64,000 bases of DNA from Marinirhabdus sp050859505 (GTDB taxonomy: Bacteria; Bacteroidota; Bacteroidia; Flavobacteriales; Flavobacteriaceae), in NCBI RefSeq assembly GCF_050859505.1, contig NZ_CP193934.1, positions 1,612,001-1,676,000 of the forward strand, in the 5' to 3' direction. Both the position numbers and the translations under genes were made by a program. Shown here in pieces: positions 1-7,964 of this stretch. Numbering within the stretch: the first letter of the stretch is position 1; every line of letters begins with the position of its first letter. Under the pieces are notes generated by a model, which ran no database searches, had not been told where the DNA came from, and was given only the letters and a program-made list of their open reading frames with translations.

Positions 1-193
1 TAATATGTTGCGCCTGGTTGTTTTCGGCTTTTGCCTTGGTTTCAATTTGAGTGACAATTTCTAAAGCACTTTTGGGTGTATCGGCTAGTTCAAGTTTTTC
101 CACTTCATTCCAAAGCGTATTGTAACTGGGATTTTGTGCATTTAAGGAAGCCATGGTAAGTAGTACAATTATGGTGGTGTATAGCGTTTTCAT
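1..193 (-). CDS. alpha-2-macroglobulin-like protein, N-terminus only
   Basis: A reverse-strand reading frame opens with ATG at 193 and runs out of the window, so only the first 64 residues are seen. They form a signal peptide (MKTLYTTIIVLLTMASLNAQ) followed by a stretch containing TLWNEVEKLE and PKSALEIV. In my experience this beginning (a Trp-Lys/Asn-x-Val motif, then PKSAL) is typical of the very large exported alpha-2-macroglobulin/MG2-domain proteins of Bacteroidota. That identification is recognition of the N-terminus only. No MG domain or thioester motif lies inside the window, so the fold is inferred. The gene is divergent from the TPR gene at 420. Confidence 0.6.
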   Translation of the reverse strand, partial: MKTLYTTIIVLLTMASLNAQNPSYNTLWNEVEKLELADTPKSALEIVTQIETKAKAENNQAQHI

Positions 194-366
194 ACAAATA
201 AATTTTATCGAAAGATAGTAATAGTAGTGCTTCCGAAGAAATACTAATGAGTACAGCCAGACAAAAAATGAGCCAAAGCTACTTTTAAATTAGGCAACTT
301 CATTTTTTGGAACTGTATTTGTATAAAGTTACTGAAACCTAGATAATGAAAGTGCCGTATGTACTT

Positions 367-401
367 TTGTTTTCTAACAATTATACAAAGCACTATATTT
401 G
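367..401 (+). promoter_or_regulatory. Bacteroidota-type promoter of the TPR gene
   Basis: The -7 box TATATTTG (394-401) matches the Bacteroidota consensus TAnnTTTG exactly, with a TTG at 367-369 at about the -33 position (24-bp spacer, slightly long). It lies 18 bp upstream of the ATG at 420, and the TTG inside the -7 box is therefore not a plausible start codon. Confidence 0.6.
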
Positions 402-419
402 AATTCACAAACCTATCCC

Positions 420-1373
420 ATGAGAAACTTATTTTTTTTATTGTTGTTTCCCGCACTACTTTCGGCACAATCTTCTTTTGAAAAAGCAGAGACCTATTTC
501 AAAAAAGAGCAATTCAGCAAGGCAAAACCACTATTTGAACAACACTTAAAAGACCATCCTAACGATAGGAAGACAAAAGAATATTTGGGCGATATTGCTG
601 GCTACAAAAAGGATTGGGACACTGCGATAGATTTTTATGAAGATTTAGTAGAGGCCGATGATAGGAGCGCGAATTACCATTTTAAATATGGTGGTGCTTT
701 AGGAATGAAAGCATTGTCTATTAACCGAATTAGAGCAGCAACCTACATTGGCGACATTAAAGAACATTTTGAAACAGCTGCCAGATTAGACCCTAATCAT
801 ATTGAGGTGCGCTGGGCATTGGTAGAGTTTTATATTCAATTGCCAGGGATTATTGGTGGAAGCCAGAAGAAAGCGACCAGCTATGCCAACCAGTTATTAA
901 AAATTTCTCCAGTAGACGGTTATTTAGCGAACGGCTATATCGCTGAATATGATGAACGGCCAGACGATGCGGAACGATTGTATAAAAAAGCAATTGAAAT
1001 AGGCGGTTCACCAACTACCTATGATAAATTAACCGAGCATTACGAGAAAAATAACAAACCAAAGGAAGCTATGGCAACTGCTACTAAATCGCTTCAAATT
1101 CATAAACGCAACAGCCTAAATTATCAAATAGGAAAGATTGCTGCGCAGTACAATCTGGATGCAGAATTGGGTATAAATTGTTTGCAAGCCTATATTGAAA
1201 ATCACTCGGTGCGTGACGGGGTTCCTAAAGATTGGGCATATTTCCGTATGGCGCAGATTTATAAAAATTTAGGTGAAAAACAAAACGCTTTACAGTGGAT
1301 TAACAAAGCGCTTGTAGACCGTCCAGGTTTTGAACAGGCGCAGGATGAGAAGAAGAAAATTCTTAGTTTGTAG
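420..1373 (+). CDS. exported TPR-repeat protein
   Basis: This is a protein of 317 residues. It starts with a clear signal peptide (MRNLFFLLLFPALLSAQ) and continues with helical tetratricopeptide units such as KAETYFKKEQFSKAKPLFEQ and later AERLYKKAIEIGG and ALQWINKALVDRPGFEQA. TPRs are protein-binding scaffolds, so the product is probably a periplasmic or envelope-associated adaptor; no enzymatic motif is visible. I chose ATG 420 because it begins the signal peptide and follows the promoter; an upstream in-frame TTG overlaps the -7 box. The TAG stop is the first three bases of a 19-bp dispersed repeat. The gene stands alone, and its specific role is unknown. Confidence 0.75.
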   Translation: MRNLFFLLLFPALLSAQSSFEKAETYFKKEQFSKAKPLFEQHLKDHPNDRKTKEYLGDIAGYKKDWDTAIDFYEDLVEADDRSANYHFKYGGALGMKALSINRIRAATYIGDIKEHFETAARLDPNHIEVRWALVEFYIQLPGIIGGSQKKATSYANQLLKISPVDGYLANGYIAEYDERPDDAERLYKKAIEIGGSPTTYDKLTEHYEKNNKPKEAMATATKSLQIHKRNSLNYQIGKIAAQYNLDAELGINCLQAYIENHSVRDGVPKDWAYFRMAQIYKNLGEKQNALQWINKALVDRPGFEQAQDEKKKILSL

Positions 1374-1389
1374 TCGGTAGTTGGTAGCG
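1371..1389 (+). repeat. 19-bp dispersed repeat D, copy 1
   Basis: TAGTCGGTAGTTGGTAGCG begins with the stop codon of the TPR gene. The same 19 bases begin with the stop codon of the polyprenyl synthase gene at 26588. The unit is internally repetitive (GTAGTCGGTAGTTGGTAG). Confidence 0.85.
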
Positions 1390-1415
1390 AGGTTGTAGTT
1401 TTTCTTTTACGAATC

Positions 1416-1480
1416 ACACTCCCTCTGGGAGTGTCGAAAGGTGAAAGCCGCCGCGGCGGCTTTCACCTTTCGGTGAGGGA
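1416..1480. repeat. module B repeat: 8-bp hairpin plus perfect 38-bp palindrome
   Basis: ACACTCCC (1416-1423) pairs with GGGAGTGT (1427-1434) around a TCT loop. Directly after it, 1435-1472 is a perfect palindrome with two 19-bp arms and no spacer (arm CGAAAGGTGAAAGCCGCCG), followed by GTGAGGGA. Diverged copies with the same plan lie at 38449 and 43617. The surrounding 1374-1710 spacer has no credible gene and otherwise holds only repeats D and E. Confidence 0.9.
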
Positions 1481-1548
1481 CAACGCATTAGCTTTGCTTG
1501 TAGTGAAAGTGTTCTAAACTTCGAAACATTTCAACTCATAAGCCATTT

Positions 1549-1580
1549 CCACTACGCACCCTAACCCTAAAGGGATCAGT
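1549..1580 (+). repeat. dispersed repeat E, copy 1
   Basis: A sequence of about 32 bases around CCCTAAAGGGAT resembles, in reverse orientation, the stretch at 26654-26691. Both copies lie downstream of a repeat D, so the two spacers share two elements. The match is imperfect and was judged by eye. Confidence 0.5.
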
Positions 1581-1710
1581 ACGCATTTTTTTCTATCACC
1601 AGAACTCTTCAACGCTCAATTTTTTATAAACTCTTTAACTTTCCACCCAACTAAACCAAGAATCTAGTAACTTTATACACTTAACGATAAACTACAAACC
1701 ATAAACCTTC

Positions 1711-3066
1711 ATGCGAGTACACTTTATAGCCATTGGTGGCGCGGCCATGCACAATTTGGCATTGGCATTACACAACAAAAGATATCACGTAACTGGAAGC
1801 GATGACGAAATTTTTGACCCTTCCAAAAGCAGATTGGCAGCCAAAGGATTGTTGCCAGCGGACTATGGTTGGTTTGCTGAAAAAATTACTTCAGAAATTG
1901 ATGCGGTCATCTTAGGCATGCACGCCAAAGCCGATAATCCCGAATTACTGAAGGCGAAGGAACTGGGTTTAAAAATTTACAGCTATCCAGAATTTTTATA
2001 CGAACAATCCAAAAATAAAACCCGCGTCGTAATAGGTGGAAGCCACGGAAAAACGACCATAACTTCTATGATTTTGCACGTAATGCATTACCATGACAGA
2101 GACGTAGATTATATGGTAGGCGCCCAACTGGAAGGTTTTGACACCATGGTGAAGCTTACCGAAAAAAACGATTTTATAGTCTTGGAGGGTGACGAATATT
2201 TATCCAGCCCCATCGACAGACGACCGAAATTTCATCTGTACAAACCAAACATTGCGTTGTTGAGCGGTATTGCTTGGGACCATATAAACGTTTTTCCAAC
2301 CTACGAAAACTATGTAGAACAGTTTGAGATTTTTTTAACCGAAATGACCAATGGGGGCACTATTATCTACAATCAGGAAGATGCTGAAGTGAAACGAGTG
2401 GTGGAAAACAGCACGGCAACTATTAAAAAAGTAGCCTATCAAACCCCGGAATACACCGTTGATGATGGAACTACCTTGTTAGAAACTCCTGAAGGCCCCA
2501 TGCCAATAGAAGTTTTTGGAAAGCACAACTTAAATAATTTAGAAGGCGCCAGATGGGTTTGCCAACTCATGGGCATAGACGCCGAAGATTTCTACGAAGC
2601 CATTGCCACCTTTAGCGGAGCCAGCAAACGCCTGGAAAAAATTGCGGAAACCGAAACCGCTATCGCCTATAAAGATTTTGCCCACAGCCCAAGCAAAGTA
2701 AAAGCTACCACAGAAGCCTTAAAAAACCAGTATCCCGATAGAAAACTAATCGCCTGCTTGGAATTACACACCTATAGTAGCTTAAACCCTGAGTTCTTAA
2801 CCGAATACCAAGGTGCCTTAGATGCAGCAGATATGGCAGTTGTTTTTTACTCACCTCACGCGGTGATGATCAAAGGCCTGGAAGAAATTAAGGTGACACA
2901 AATCACAGATGCTTTCCAAAGAGAAGATTTGATGGTCTTCACTAATCCAGCCGATTTCAAAACATTTCTCTACACCCAGGATTTTAAAGATACTTCGCTG
3001 TTGTTAATGAGCAGCGGGGATTATGGTGGGTTGGATTTTGATATGGTGAAGGAGTATTTTAAATAA
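1711..3066 (+). CDS. Mpl-like Mur ligase (murein peptide recycling)
   Basis: The 451-residue protein has the Mur-ligase plan: an N-terminal Rossmann segment (VHFIAIGGAAMHNLALAL), the ATP loop GGSHGKTT near residues 110-117, a central segment with VLEGDEYLSS and a C-terminal ligase domain. The opening resembles Mpl (UDP-MurNAc:tripeptide ligase) and MurC rather than MurD/E/F, and a genuine murC lies in the dcw cluster at 47528. The likely role is attaching recycled tripeptide to UDP-MurNAc in the cytoplasm. That specificity is family inference: the sequence shows a Mur ligase but not its substrate. The gene is monocistronic, with a TAACTTTA near-match to the -7 box at 1668. Confidence 0.8.
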   Translation: MRVHFIAIGGAAMHNLALALHNKRYHVTGSDDEIFDPSKSRLAAKGLLPADYGWFAEKITSEIDAVILGMHAKADNPELLKAKELGLKIYSYPEFLYEQSKNKTRVVIGGSHGKTTITSMILHVMHYHDRDVDYMVGAQLEGFDTMVKLTEKNDFIVLEGDEYLSSPIDRRPKFHLYKPNIALLSGIAWDHINVFPTYENYVEQFEIFLTEMTNGGTIIYNQEDAEVKRVVENSTATIKKVAYQTPEYTVDDGTTLLETPEGPMPIEVFGKHNLNNLEGARWVCQLMGIDAEDFYEAIATFSGASKRLEKIAETETAIAYKDFAHSPSKVKATTEALKNQYPDRKLIACLELHTYSSLNPEFLTEYQGALDAADMAVVFYSPHAVMIKGLEEIKVTQITDAFQREDLMVFTNPADFKTFLYTQDFKDTSLLLMSSGDYGGLDFDMVKEYFK

Positions 3067-3070
3067 AATT

Positions 3071-3088
3071 CCAAGCTCCAAGCTCCAA
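3071..3088. repeat. 7-bp short tandem repeat (CCAAGCT)
   Basis: CCAAGCT occurs about 2.5 times in tandem, four bases after the stop of the Mpl-like gene. It is one of several 7-bp-period intergenic repeats in this window. Confidence 0.7.
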
Positions 3089-3201
3089 ATTTTAACCGAA
3101 TTTTTAAAGTACAAAAACCCAAAAATGATTTTTTGCGCCTCCGAAACTTTGCGAGCACTAAAATTAATCACAATATCTCCGTGAAGCTCTGTATAAAACT
3201 T

Positions 3202-3807
3202 TTAAGCTCCTCGTTTGTAAATTCCCTCCAAAAACCCAGCAATATCTTTCTGAGAACTCTCTAGCAAAGCAGTTTTCGCCAACTGAAAATCGGCTGCATT
3301 TTTATCCTGCGACAACTTAAATTTCCCTTCCCAATTCGTAATCTCAATCTCAAACGCTTGAATGTAATTGATGAGTCTATCCATTCTAGGATCATCCATG
3401 GCTAGTTTGAATGTATGCTCGGGCTGTTCGAGAAATTCGGTCATGGCTACCATGGTTTGTTTGGATGCTTCAGGGTCGTTTATGAGTTGAATAGTTCCAG
3501 TAATATGCACAATAATATAATTCCAGGTTGGAAGTTGAGGCGTGCTATACACACTGGGCGAAATATAACAATCGGGTCCTTTAAAAACTACGGTAACTTC
3601 GGCGCCATTCACCAAAGTTTCCATTTGCGGATTTTGTTTGTCTATATGTGCAACTAGCTTCCCAGTTTTTTCATTATAAATTATTGGAATATGTGTAACA
3701 AAAGGCGTATTCCCTTCCGCAGAAACCAGCATGGCAAAAGGATATGCCTTGATCACAGAAATCATTTTTTGAATATCTTTACTTTGGTGGTGTGGGGGTG
3801 GATACAC
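3202..3807 (-). CDS. PaiB-like FMN-binding protein
   Basis: The 201-residue protein begins MYPPPHHQSKDIQKMI and continues with FAMLVSAEGNTPFVTHIPI and LVAHIDKQNPQ, the split-barrel flavin-binding pattern of the PaiB family (FMN-binding negative transcriptional regulator, first described in Bacillus). It covers the normal family length. Family members bind FMN and have been linked to transcriptional repression, but no DNA-binding motif is visible, so a regulatory role is not shown. It lies upstream of gldA on the same strand with a 59-bp repeat-rich gap. Two genes in tandem need not form an operon: gldA has its own -7 box and is transcribed towards this gene. Confidence 0.82.
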   Translation of the reverse strand: MYPPPHHQSKDIQKMISVIKAYPFAMLVSAEGNTPFVTHIPIIYNEKTGKLVAHIDKQNPQMETLVNGAEVTVVFKGPDCYISPSVYSTPQLPTWNYIIVHITGTIQLINDPEASKQTMVAMTEFLEQPEHTFKLAMDDPRMDRLINYIQAFEIEITNWEGKFKLSQDKNAADFQLAKTALLESSQKDIAGFLEGIYKRGA

Positions 3808-3880
3808 TTTGATTGTTGATTTACGATTTTAGATTGCTGAACTAAAAACTGCGTACTGAAAACTGTTTACTGCGTACTGG
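3808..3880. repeat. intergenic word repeats (GATTTTAGATT and ACTGCGTACTG)
   Basis: 3808-3838 is a degenerate GATTGTTGATTTACGATTTT-type repeat whose reverse complement resembles 35927-35961. ACTGCGTACTG follows at 3848-3858 and again at 3869-3879. The second copy encodes the last residues (Ser-Thr-Gln) of GldA and abuts its stop codon. Confidence 0.6.
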
Positions 3881-4769
3881 ACGTAAGTTCCACAAACAAC
3901 TTCTCCAACGTCATATTCTTCTGGTGCAATTGCAGGATTTTAAGTCCGTTGTCGTGGGCAAAATCGAATACTTTGCTTCGCATATCTTCTTTGGTGTTAA
4001 AATGAAGATGATACACAAACCCAACTGGATTTTCGGCTTTCGTAATCTTAGGTATTTTTTCCAGTGCTACATTTTCTACGCGGTAATCAAACTCTACTTC
4101 TACAATTTGCTGTTGGCCATCTGTAAGCTCTTTGAGTTGTTTGTCGAGTACAATTTTACCTTTGTTAATGATAATAACCCTGTCACAAATAGCTTCTACT
4201 TCCTGCATAATGTGGGTAGAGAGCAATACCGTCTTGCTTTTTCCTAACGATTTTATAAGCTCTCTAATTTCAATTAACTGATTTGGATCTAAGCCTGTGG
4301 TGGGTTCATCCAGAATCAATACATCAGGATTGTGGAGCAAGGCATTTGCCAGTCCCACACGTTGGCGATACCCTTTGGAAAGTTGCCCAATTTTTTTGTG
4401 CGCTTCGGGAATTAAGCCCGTTTGTTTTATGACTTCGGCGATTTGTTCTTTTGAGCTTCCGAAGATTTCGGCATTAAAAGCGAGGTACTCTTTTACGTAC
4501 ATTTCTAAGTACAGCGGATTGTGCTCTGGTAAATACCCTACACTTTTTTGCACGTTTATTGAAGCTTCAGCAATAGAGAATCCATTGACCGTTGCTTCCC
4601 CTTCCGAAGGAGAAAGATACGTAGTTAATATTTTCATTAATGTAGATTTTCCAGCGCCATTGGGGCCTAGGAAACCTACAATTTCACCTTTTTTTATTTC
4701 AAAGGAAACGCCATCCAGCGCTTTTTGTTCGCCATAGCTTTTTGTAATATTCTGAACGGTTATCGACAT
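3867..4769 (-). CDS. gldA: gliding motility ABC transporter ATPase GldA
   Basis: This 300-residue ABC ATPase shows Walker A GPNGAGKST near residue 36, the signature motif LSKGYRQR near 133, Walker B VLILDEPTTGLDP and the switch His in LLSTHIMQEVEAICD. The length, the MSITVQNITKSYGEQKAL opening and the C-terminal extension match GldA, the ATPase of the GldAFG transporter needed for gliding in Flavobacterium. The gldF and gldG partners are not in the window, while gldB and gldC lie at 33.5-34.8 kb. The final three codons and the stop fall inside a dispersed ACTGCGTACTG repeat, so the extreme C-terminus may be repeat-derived. The start ATG is close to a perfect -7 box. Confidence 0.9.
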   Translation of the reverse strand: MSITVQNITKSYGEQKALDGVSFEIKKGEIVGFLGPNGAGKSTLMKILTTYLSPSEGEATVNGFSIAEASINVQKSVGYLPEHNPLYLEMYVKEYLAFNAEIFGSSKEQIAEVIKQTGLIPEAHKKIGQLSKGYRQRVGLANALLHNPDVLILDEPTTGLDPNQLIEIRELIKSLGKSKTVLLSTHIMQEVEAICDRVIIINKGKIVLDKQLKELTDGQQQIVEVEFDYRVENVALEKIPKITKAENPVGFVYHLHFNTKEDMRSKVFDFAHDNGLKILQLHQKNMTLEKLFVELTSSTQ

Positions 4770-4785
4770 ACTGGTAGAAGTTACA

Positions 4786-4793
4786 CAAAGCTA
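4786..4793 (-). promoter_or_regulatory. -7 box of the gldA promoter
   Basis: On the reverse strand TAGCTTTG (4793 to 4786) fits TAnnTTTG exactly and lies 16 bp before the gldA ATG, implying a very short 5' leader. No clear TTG is seen at -33. Confidence 0.5.
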
Positions 4794-4978
4794 ACGATAC
4801 TATTTGGAATCTAGTGTTTGGTTTTTTATTGAATTTAAATCATTTCAGAAATTTCATAACAGCGCTACAGGGTAAATTTTAGAAATCATTTCAAAATAAA
4901 ACTACCATAAAATTTCTTTAAAAAGTTTTCTGCTAATTACGAATTGGCTACTTTAGCACTTTAAACAAAGAAAAAACA

Positions 4979-5023
4979 ATGACAATTCTATTCAACTTTT
5001 GGTGGCACCGAGATTATAACTAA
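4979..5023 (+). CDS. aromatic leader peptide of an attenuator
   Basis: A 14-codon reading frame encodes MTILFNFWWHRDYN. Five of 14 residues are aromatic amino acids (Phe5, Phe7, Trp8, Trp9, Tyr13), the very end-products of the pathway started by the gene 128 bp downstream (DAHP synthase/chorismate mutase). Tandem Trp codons (5000-5005) directly followed by a terminator-type hairpin (5066-5089) are the hallmark of ribosome-mediated attenuation, as in trp and phe leaders of enterobacteria. A near-consensus -7 box (TACTTTAG, 4949-4956) precedes it. Seen: the peptide and hairpins. Inferred: stalling at these codons controls read-through into 5152. There is no direct evidence of translation. Confidence 0.72.
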   Translation: MTILFNFWWHRDYN

Positions 5024-5065
5024 ACCACAGGGAGAATAGCGTATGTTCATAAAGAATATAATTTG

Positions 5066-5089
5066 AAAGTCCCTTTTGGGGCTTTTTTT
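5066..5089 (+). terminator. attenuator terminator before the DAHP synthase gene
   Basis: AAAGTCCC (5066-5073) pairs with GGGGCTTT (5078-5085) through one U-G wobble and a TTTT loop, followed by the rest of a seven-T run (5083-5089). It is an intrinsic terminator upstream of, not after, a gene. AGGGA (5029-5033) can pair with TCCCT (5070-5074) as an antiterminator, and GTGG in the Trp codons (5002-5005) with CCAC (5025-5028). A further exclusive pairing joins GGGGCTTTTT (5078-5087) to AAAAAGCCCC (5117-5126). Confidence 0.72.
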
Positions 5090-5151
5090 ATGCCCCCTGG
5101 TCTCTAAAGAGGAAATAAAAAGCCCCGTACAAAACTCAAGTCTATACATAC

Positions 5152-6234
5152 ATGGAAAATAAAAAAGAATTAAGAAACTGGCTAAATGCTTTTGGCCTTC
5201 AACACCCGCTTGTAATTGCAGGCCCGTGTAGTGCCGAAACGGAAGCACAGGTTTTAAAAATTGCACACCAATTAAAAGATACAGATACTACCGTACTTCG
5301 TGCAGGAATCTGGAAACCAAGAACCCGCCCAGGAAATTTTGAAGGGGTAGGTGCCTTAGGTTTAAAATGGTTGCAAAAAGCAAAAGAAGAAACAGGATTA
5401 CTCACTACTACTGAAGTTGCCAATGCTAACCACGTAGATCTTGCGTTAAAACACGACATAGATATATTGTGGGTAGGCGCACGCACCACGGTTTCACCTT
5501 TTATAGTTCAGGAATTGGCAGATGCTTTGAAGGGAACCGATAAAACAGTACTTATTAAAAACCCTGTAAATCCAGATTTGGCTTTATGGTTAGGAGCTGT
5601 CGAACGTTTTTATGAGGCAGGTGTAAAAAATTTAGGTGTAATTCACCGTGGCTTTTCAACCTATGAGAAAACTCGCTACCGCAACAATCCAGAATGGCAA
5701 ATTCCAATCGATTTGCAAAACCGCTTTCCAGACCTACCCCTAATTTTAGATCCTTCTCATATTGCAGGACGTCGGGATATTATTTTCGATTTATGCCAAA
5801 CTGCGTTGGATTTGAACTACGATGGATTAATGATAGAAACTCATTACGATCCAGACAATGCCTGGAGTGATGCCAAACAACAAATTACACCAGCTTCTTT
5901 AGACCAGATGACGATTGATCTTCGAATTAGAAAAGAAGAAGGAGACGCAGTTGAGTATCGAAACAAATTAGCCACTATGCGGGCGAAAATAGACGTGATA
6001 GATCATAAGTTGTTGGAGGTTATGGGCAACCGGATGAAAATAAGTGATGAAATTGGAAAGCTCAAAAAAGAAAACAATGTAGCTATTTTGCAAACGAAAA
6101 GATGGAATGAAATTTTAGGTAAAATGATTTTACAAGGAGAAGAAAATGAACTGAGCGAAGAATTTATCTTGAAATTATACAAAGCAATTCACCAGGAATC
6201 TATTAATCACCAAAAGAAAATCATCAATACCTAA
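5152..6234 (+). CDS. bifunctional DAHP synthase / chorismate mutase
   Basis: This 360-residue fusion acts at two steps of aromatic amino acid synthesis. Residues 1-265 are a type I-beta (KDO8P-like) DAHP synthase with VIAGPCSAET near 18-28, LRAGIWKPRTRPG, GVIHRGFSTYEKTRYRN and LILDPSHIAGRR, the PEP and erythrose-4-phosphate site motifs. Residues 275-360 are an AroQ-type chorismate mutase helix bundle (RAKIDVIDHKLLEVMGNRMK, then ILQTKRWNEIL). This fusion is usual in Bacteroidota. The gene follows the attenuator described at 4979-5126, so it is probably induced when charged Trp (or Phe/Tyr) tRNA is scarce. rsgA begins 21 bp downstream on the same strand but carries its own promoter-like element. 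Confidence 0.93.
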   Translation: MENKKELRNWLNAFGLQHPLVIAGPCSAETEAQVLKIAHQLKDTDTTVLRAGIWKPRTRPGNFEGVGALGLKWLQKAKEETGLLTTTEVANANHVDLALKHDIDILWVGARTTVSPFIVQELADALKGTDKTVLIKNPVNPDLALWLGAVERFYEAGVKNLGVIHRGFSTYEKTRYRNNPEWQIPIDLQNRFPDLPLILDPSHIAGRRDIIFDLCQTALDLNYDGLMIETHYDPDNAWSDAKQQITPASLDQMTIDLRIRKEEGDAVEYRNKLATMRAKIDVIDHKLLEVMGNRMKISDEIGKLKKENNVAILQTKRWNEILGKMILQGEENELSEEFILKLYKAIHQESINHQKKIINT

Positions 6235-6255
6235 AATTTTTTGCAACTTTGCGGT

Positions 6256-7206
6256 ATGAAAGGAGTGGTCTATAAATCTACCGGAAGTTGGTACACGGTA
6301 AAATCGGAGCAAGGCAAATTTTACGAATGCCGTATTAAGGGGAAGTTCAGGATGGAAGGTATAAAAAGCACCAATCCTGTGGCAGTGGGAGATCACGTTC
6401 AGTTTGAGGTGGAAACCAAAGGTGATGAAACTATTGGTATCATCAACAAAATTGAAAAACGGGATAATTATATTATTCGAAAAAGTGTAAATCTCTCCAA
6501 GCAAACACATATCATTGCTGCGAATGTAGATATTGCATTTCTGCTTATCACATTAAACAATCCGCCTACATTTACCACCTTTATAGATCGGTTTTTGGTG
6601 ACTGCAGAAGCGTATCATATTAAAGCTGTCTTGCTTTTCAATAAAATTGATACCTATAATGAAGACGAAACGCTGGAAATAAAATACCTGGCTGCCATGT
6701 ACCGAGAGATTGGATATGAATGTGTGGGGATTTCGGCCGAAACAGGGAAAAATGTAGCCAAGGTAAAAGAAATGATGCAAGGGAAAGTTTGTATGTTCTC
6801 TGGTCATAGCGGTGTTGGGAAATCTACCTTAGTCAACGCATTAGAATCCTCACTAGATTTGAAAACTTCAAAAATTTCTGACCAACACAAACAGGGGCAA
6901 CACACCACCACTTTTGCCGAAATGTACGATCTTTCTTTTGGCGCAAAAATAATTGATACTCCAGGAATCAAAGGATTTGGTGTGGTTGAAATTGAAAAAG
7001 AAGAGCTAGGCGATTATTTCCCTGAGTTTTTTGAGCTAAAACAACATTGTAAATTTAATAATTGTCTTCACGTTGAAGAACCTCAATGCGCTATAAAAGA
7101 TGCTTTGGAAGCTGATGAACTTGCCTGGTCCAGATACAAGAGCTATCTTCAGATTTTAGATGGCGAAGAAGAACATTTCCGAAAAGATATTTACGATAAA
7201 CAGTAA
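6256..7206 (+). CDS. rsgA: ribosome small-subunit-dependent GTPase A
   Basis: RsgA (YjeQ) is a circularly permuted GTPase that checks late 30S subunit maturation. The 316-residue protein starts MKGVVYKSTGSWYTV (OB fold), with the permuted order G4 (NKID), G1 (GHSGVGKSTL) and G3 (DTPGI). A C-terminal zinc finger follows (FNNCLHVEEPQCAIKDA, with Cys and His ligands). I place the start at ATG 6256 rather than the in-frame TTG 6241, because that TTG belongs to a CAACTTTG box (6244-6251), seven of eight matches to the -7 consensus, only 4 bp from the ATG. This suggests a very short leader for any separate rsgA transcript. Confidence 0.93.
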   Translation: MKGVVYKSTGSWYTVKSEQGKFYECRIKGKFRMEGIKSTNPVAVGDHVQFEVETKGDETIGIINKIEKRDNYIIRKSVNLSKQTHIIAANVDIAFLLITLNNPPTFTTFIDRFLVTAEAYHIKAVLLFNKIDTYNEDETLEIKYLAAMYREIGYECVGISAETGKNVAKVKEMMQGKVCMFSGHSGVGKSTLVNALESSLDLKTSKISDQHKQGQHTTTFAEMYDLSFGAKIIDTPGIKGFGVVEIEKEELGDYFPEFFELKQHCKFNNCLHVEEPQCAIKDALEADELAWSRYKSYLQILDGEEEHFRKDIYDKQ

Positions 7207-7211
7207 GTGGA

Positions 7212-7239
7212 GGTACGAGGTACGAAGTACGAGTGACGA
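7212..7239. repeat. 7-bp tandem repeat after rsgA
   Basis: Four consecutive 7-bp units, GGTACGA, GGTACGA, AGTACGA and GTGACGA, begin five bases after the rsgA stop codon. Confidence 0.75.
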
Positions 7240-7453
7240 ATTTTAGAACTAAGAACAAAGACAGTCCTGAAGTTTTCAAACTGAAAGATGTGTTTTTAAA
7301 CCCCTAATGAGTTCCTTCCCTTAGCATCCTTTTTTTTAAGTTTTTACAGTAATTTAAAGCGGATAAGGGAAGGTGGATTTCGGTGTTTTGTATAATTACT
7401 ATAAAGCTGTTTTTTCCGAAAATCGGAAGGGATGACATAAATAAAAACCATAA

Positions 7454-7906
7454 ATGCGCATCATCATCCAAAGAGTAAAAAAAGCTTCCGTAACCGTTGC
7501 TGAAAAAGTAATTTCAGAAATAGGGCAGGGATATTTAATCTTGTTGGGCATTGAGGGAGAAGATAGCCAAGAAGATATCGATTGGCTTTGCGGAAAAGTA
7601 GCGCGACTTCGGATCTTTGAGGATGGCCAAAGCGCTATGAATAGGTCAATTCTGGATGTGAATGGCGATATAATCGTGGTAAGCCAGTTTACGCTGCACG
7701 CCAGCACCAAAAAAGGGAATCGCCCAAGTTTTATAAAAGCTGCTCGGCCAGAAACTGCCATTCCTTTATACGAAGCATTTGTGAAGCAATTAGAAAAAGA
7801 ACTAGGTAAAAAAGTACAAACAGGTGAATTTGGAGCGATGATGGATGTGGCGTTGGTAAATGATGGGCCGGTGACGATTATTATCGATTCAAAAGTTAAA
7901 GAATGA
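7454..7906 (+). CDS. dtd: D-aminoacyl-tRNA deacylase
   Basis: DTD removes D-amino acids mistakenly attached to tRNA. The 150-residue protein has the normal length, the MRIIIQRVKKASVTV beginning, the SQFTLHA active-site strand near residue 78 and the NDGPVTI motif near 137 that corresponds to the family's Gly-cisPro hairpin. The ATG at 7454 is the conserved start. It is 247 bp from rsgA and 58 bp from the following DUF3857 gene, so it could be co-transcribed with the latter. Confidence 0.95.
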   Translation: MRIIIQRVKKASVTVAEKVISEIGQGYLILLGIEGEDSQEDIDWLCGKVARLRIFEDGQSAMNRSILDVNGDIIVVSQFTLHASTKKGNRPSFIKAARPETAIPLYEAFVKQLEKELGKKVQTGEFGAMMDVALVNDGPVTIIIDSKVKE

Positions 7907-7964
7907 ATTTTTGTTGGGAAAAATTTAAGAATAATTTATATTGCCCAACTTCATTAACTTACTT

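Noticed and set aside
4988..5266. Reverse-strand open frame over the attenuator
   Set aside because: It overlaps the leader, hairpins and DAHP synthase start antisense and has no recognisable protein features.
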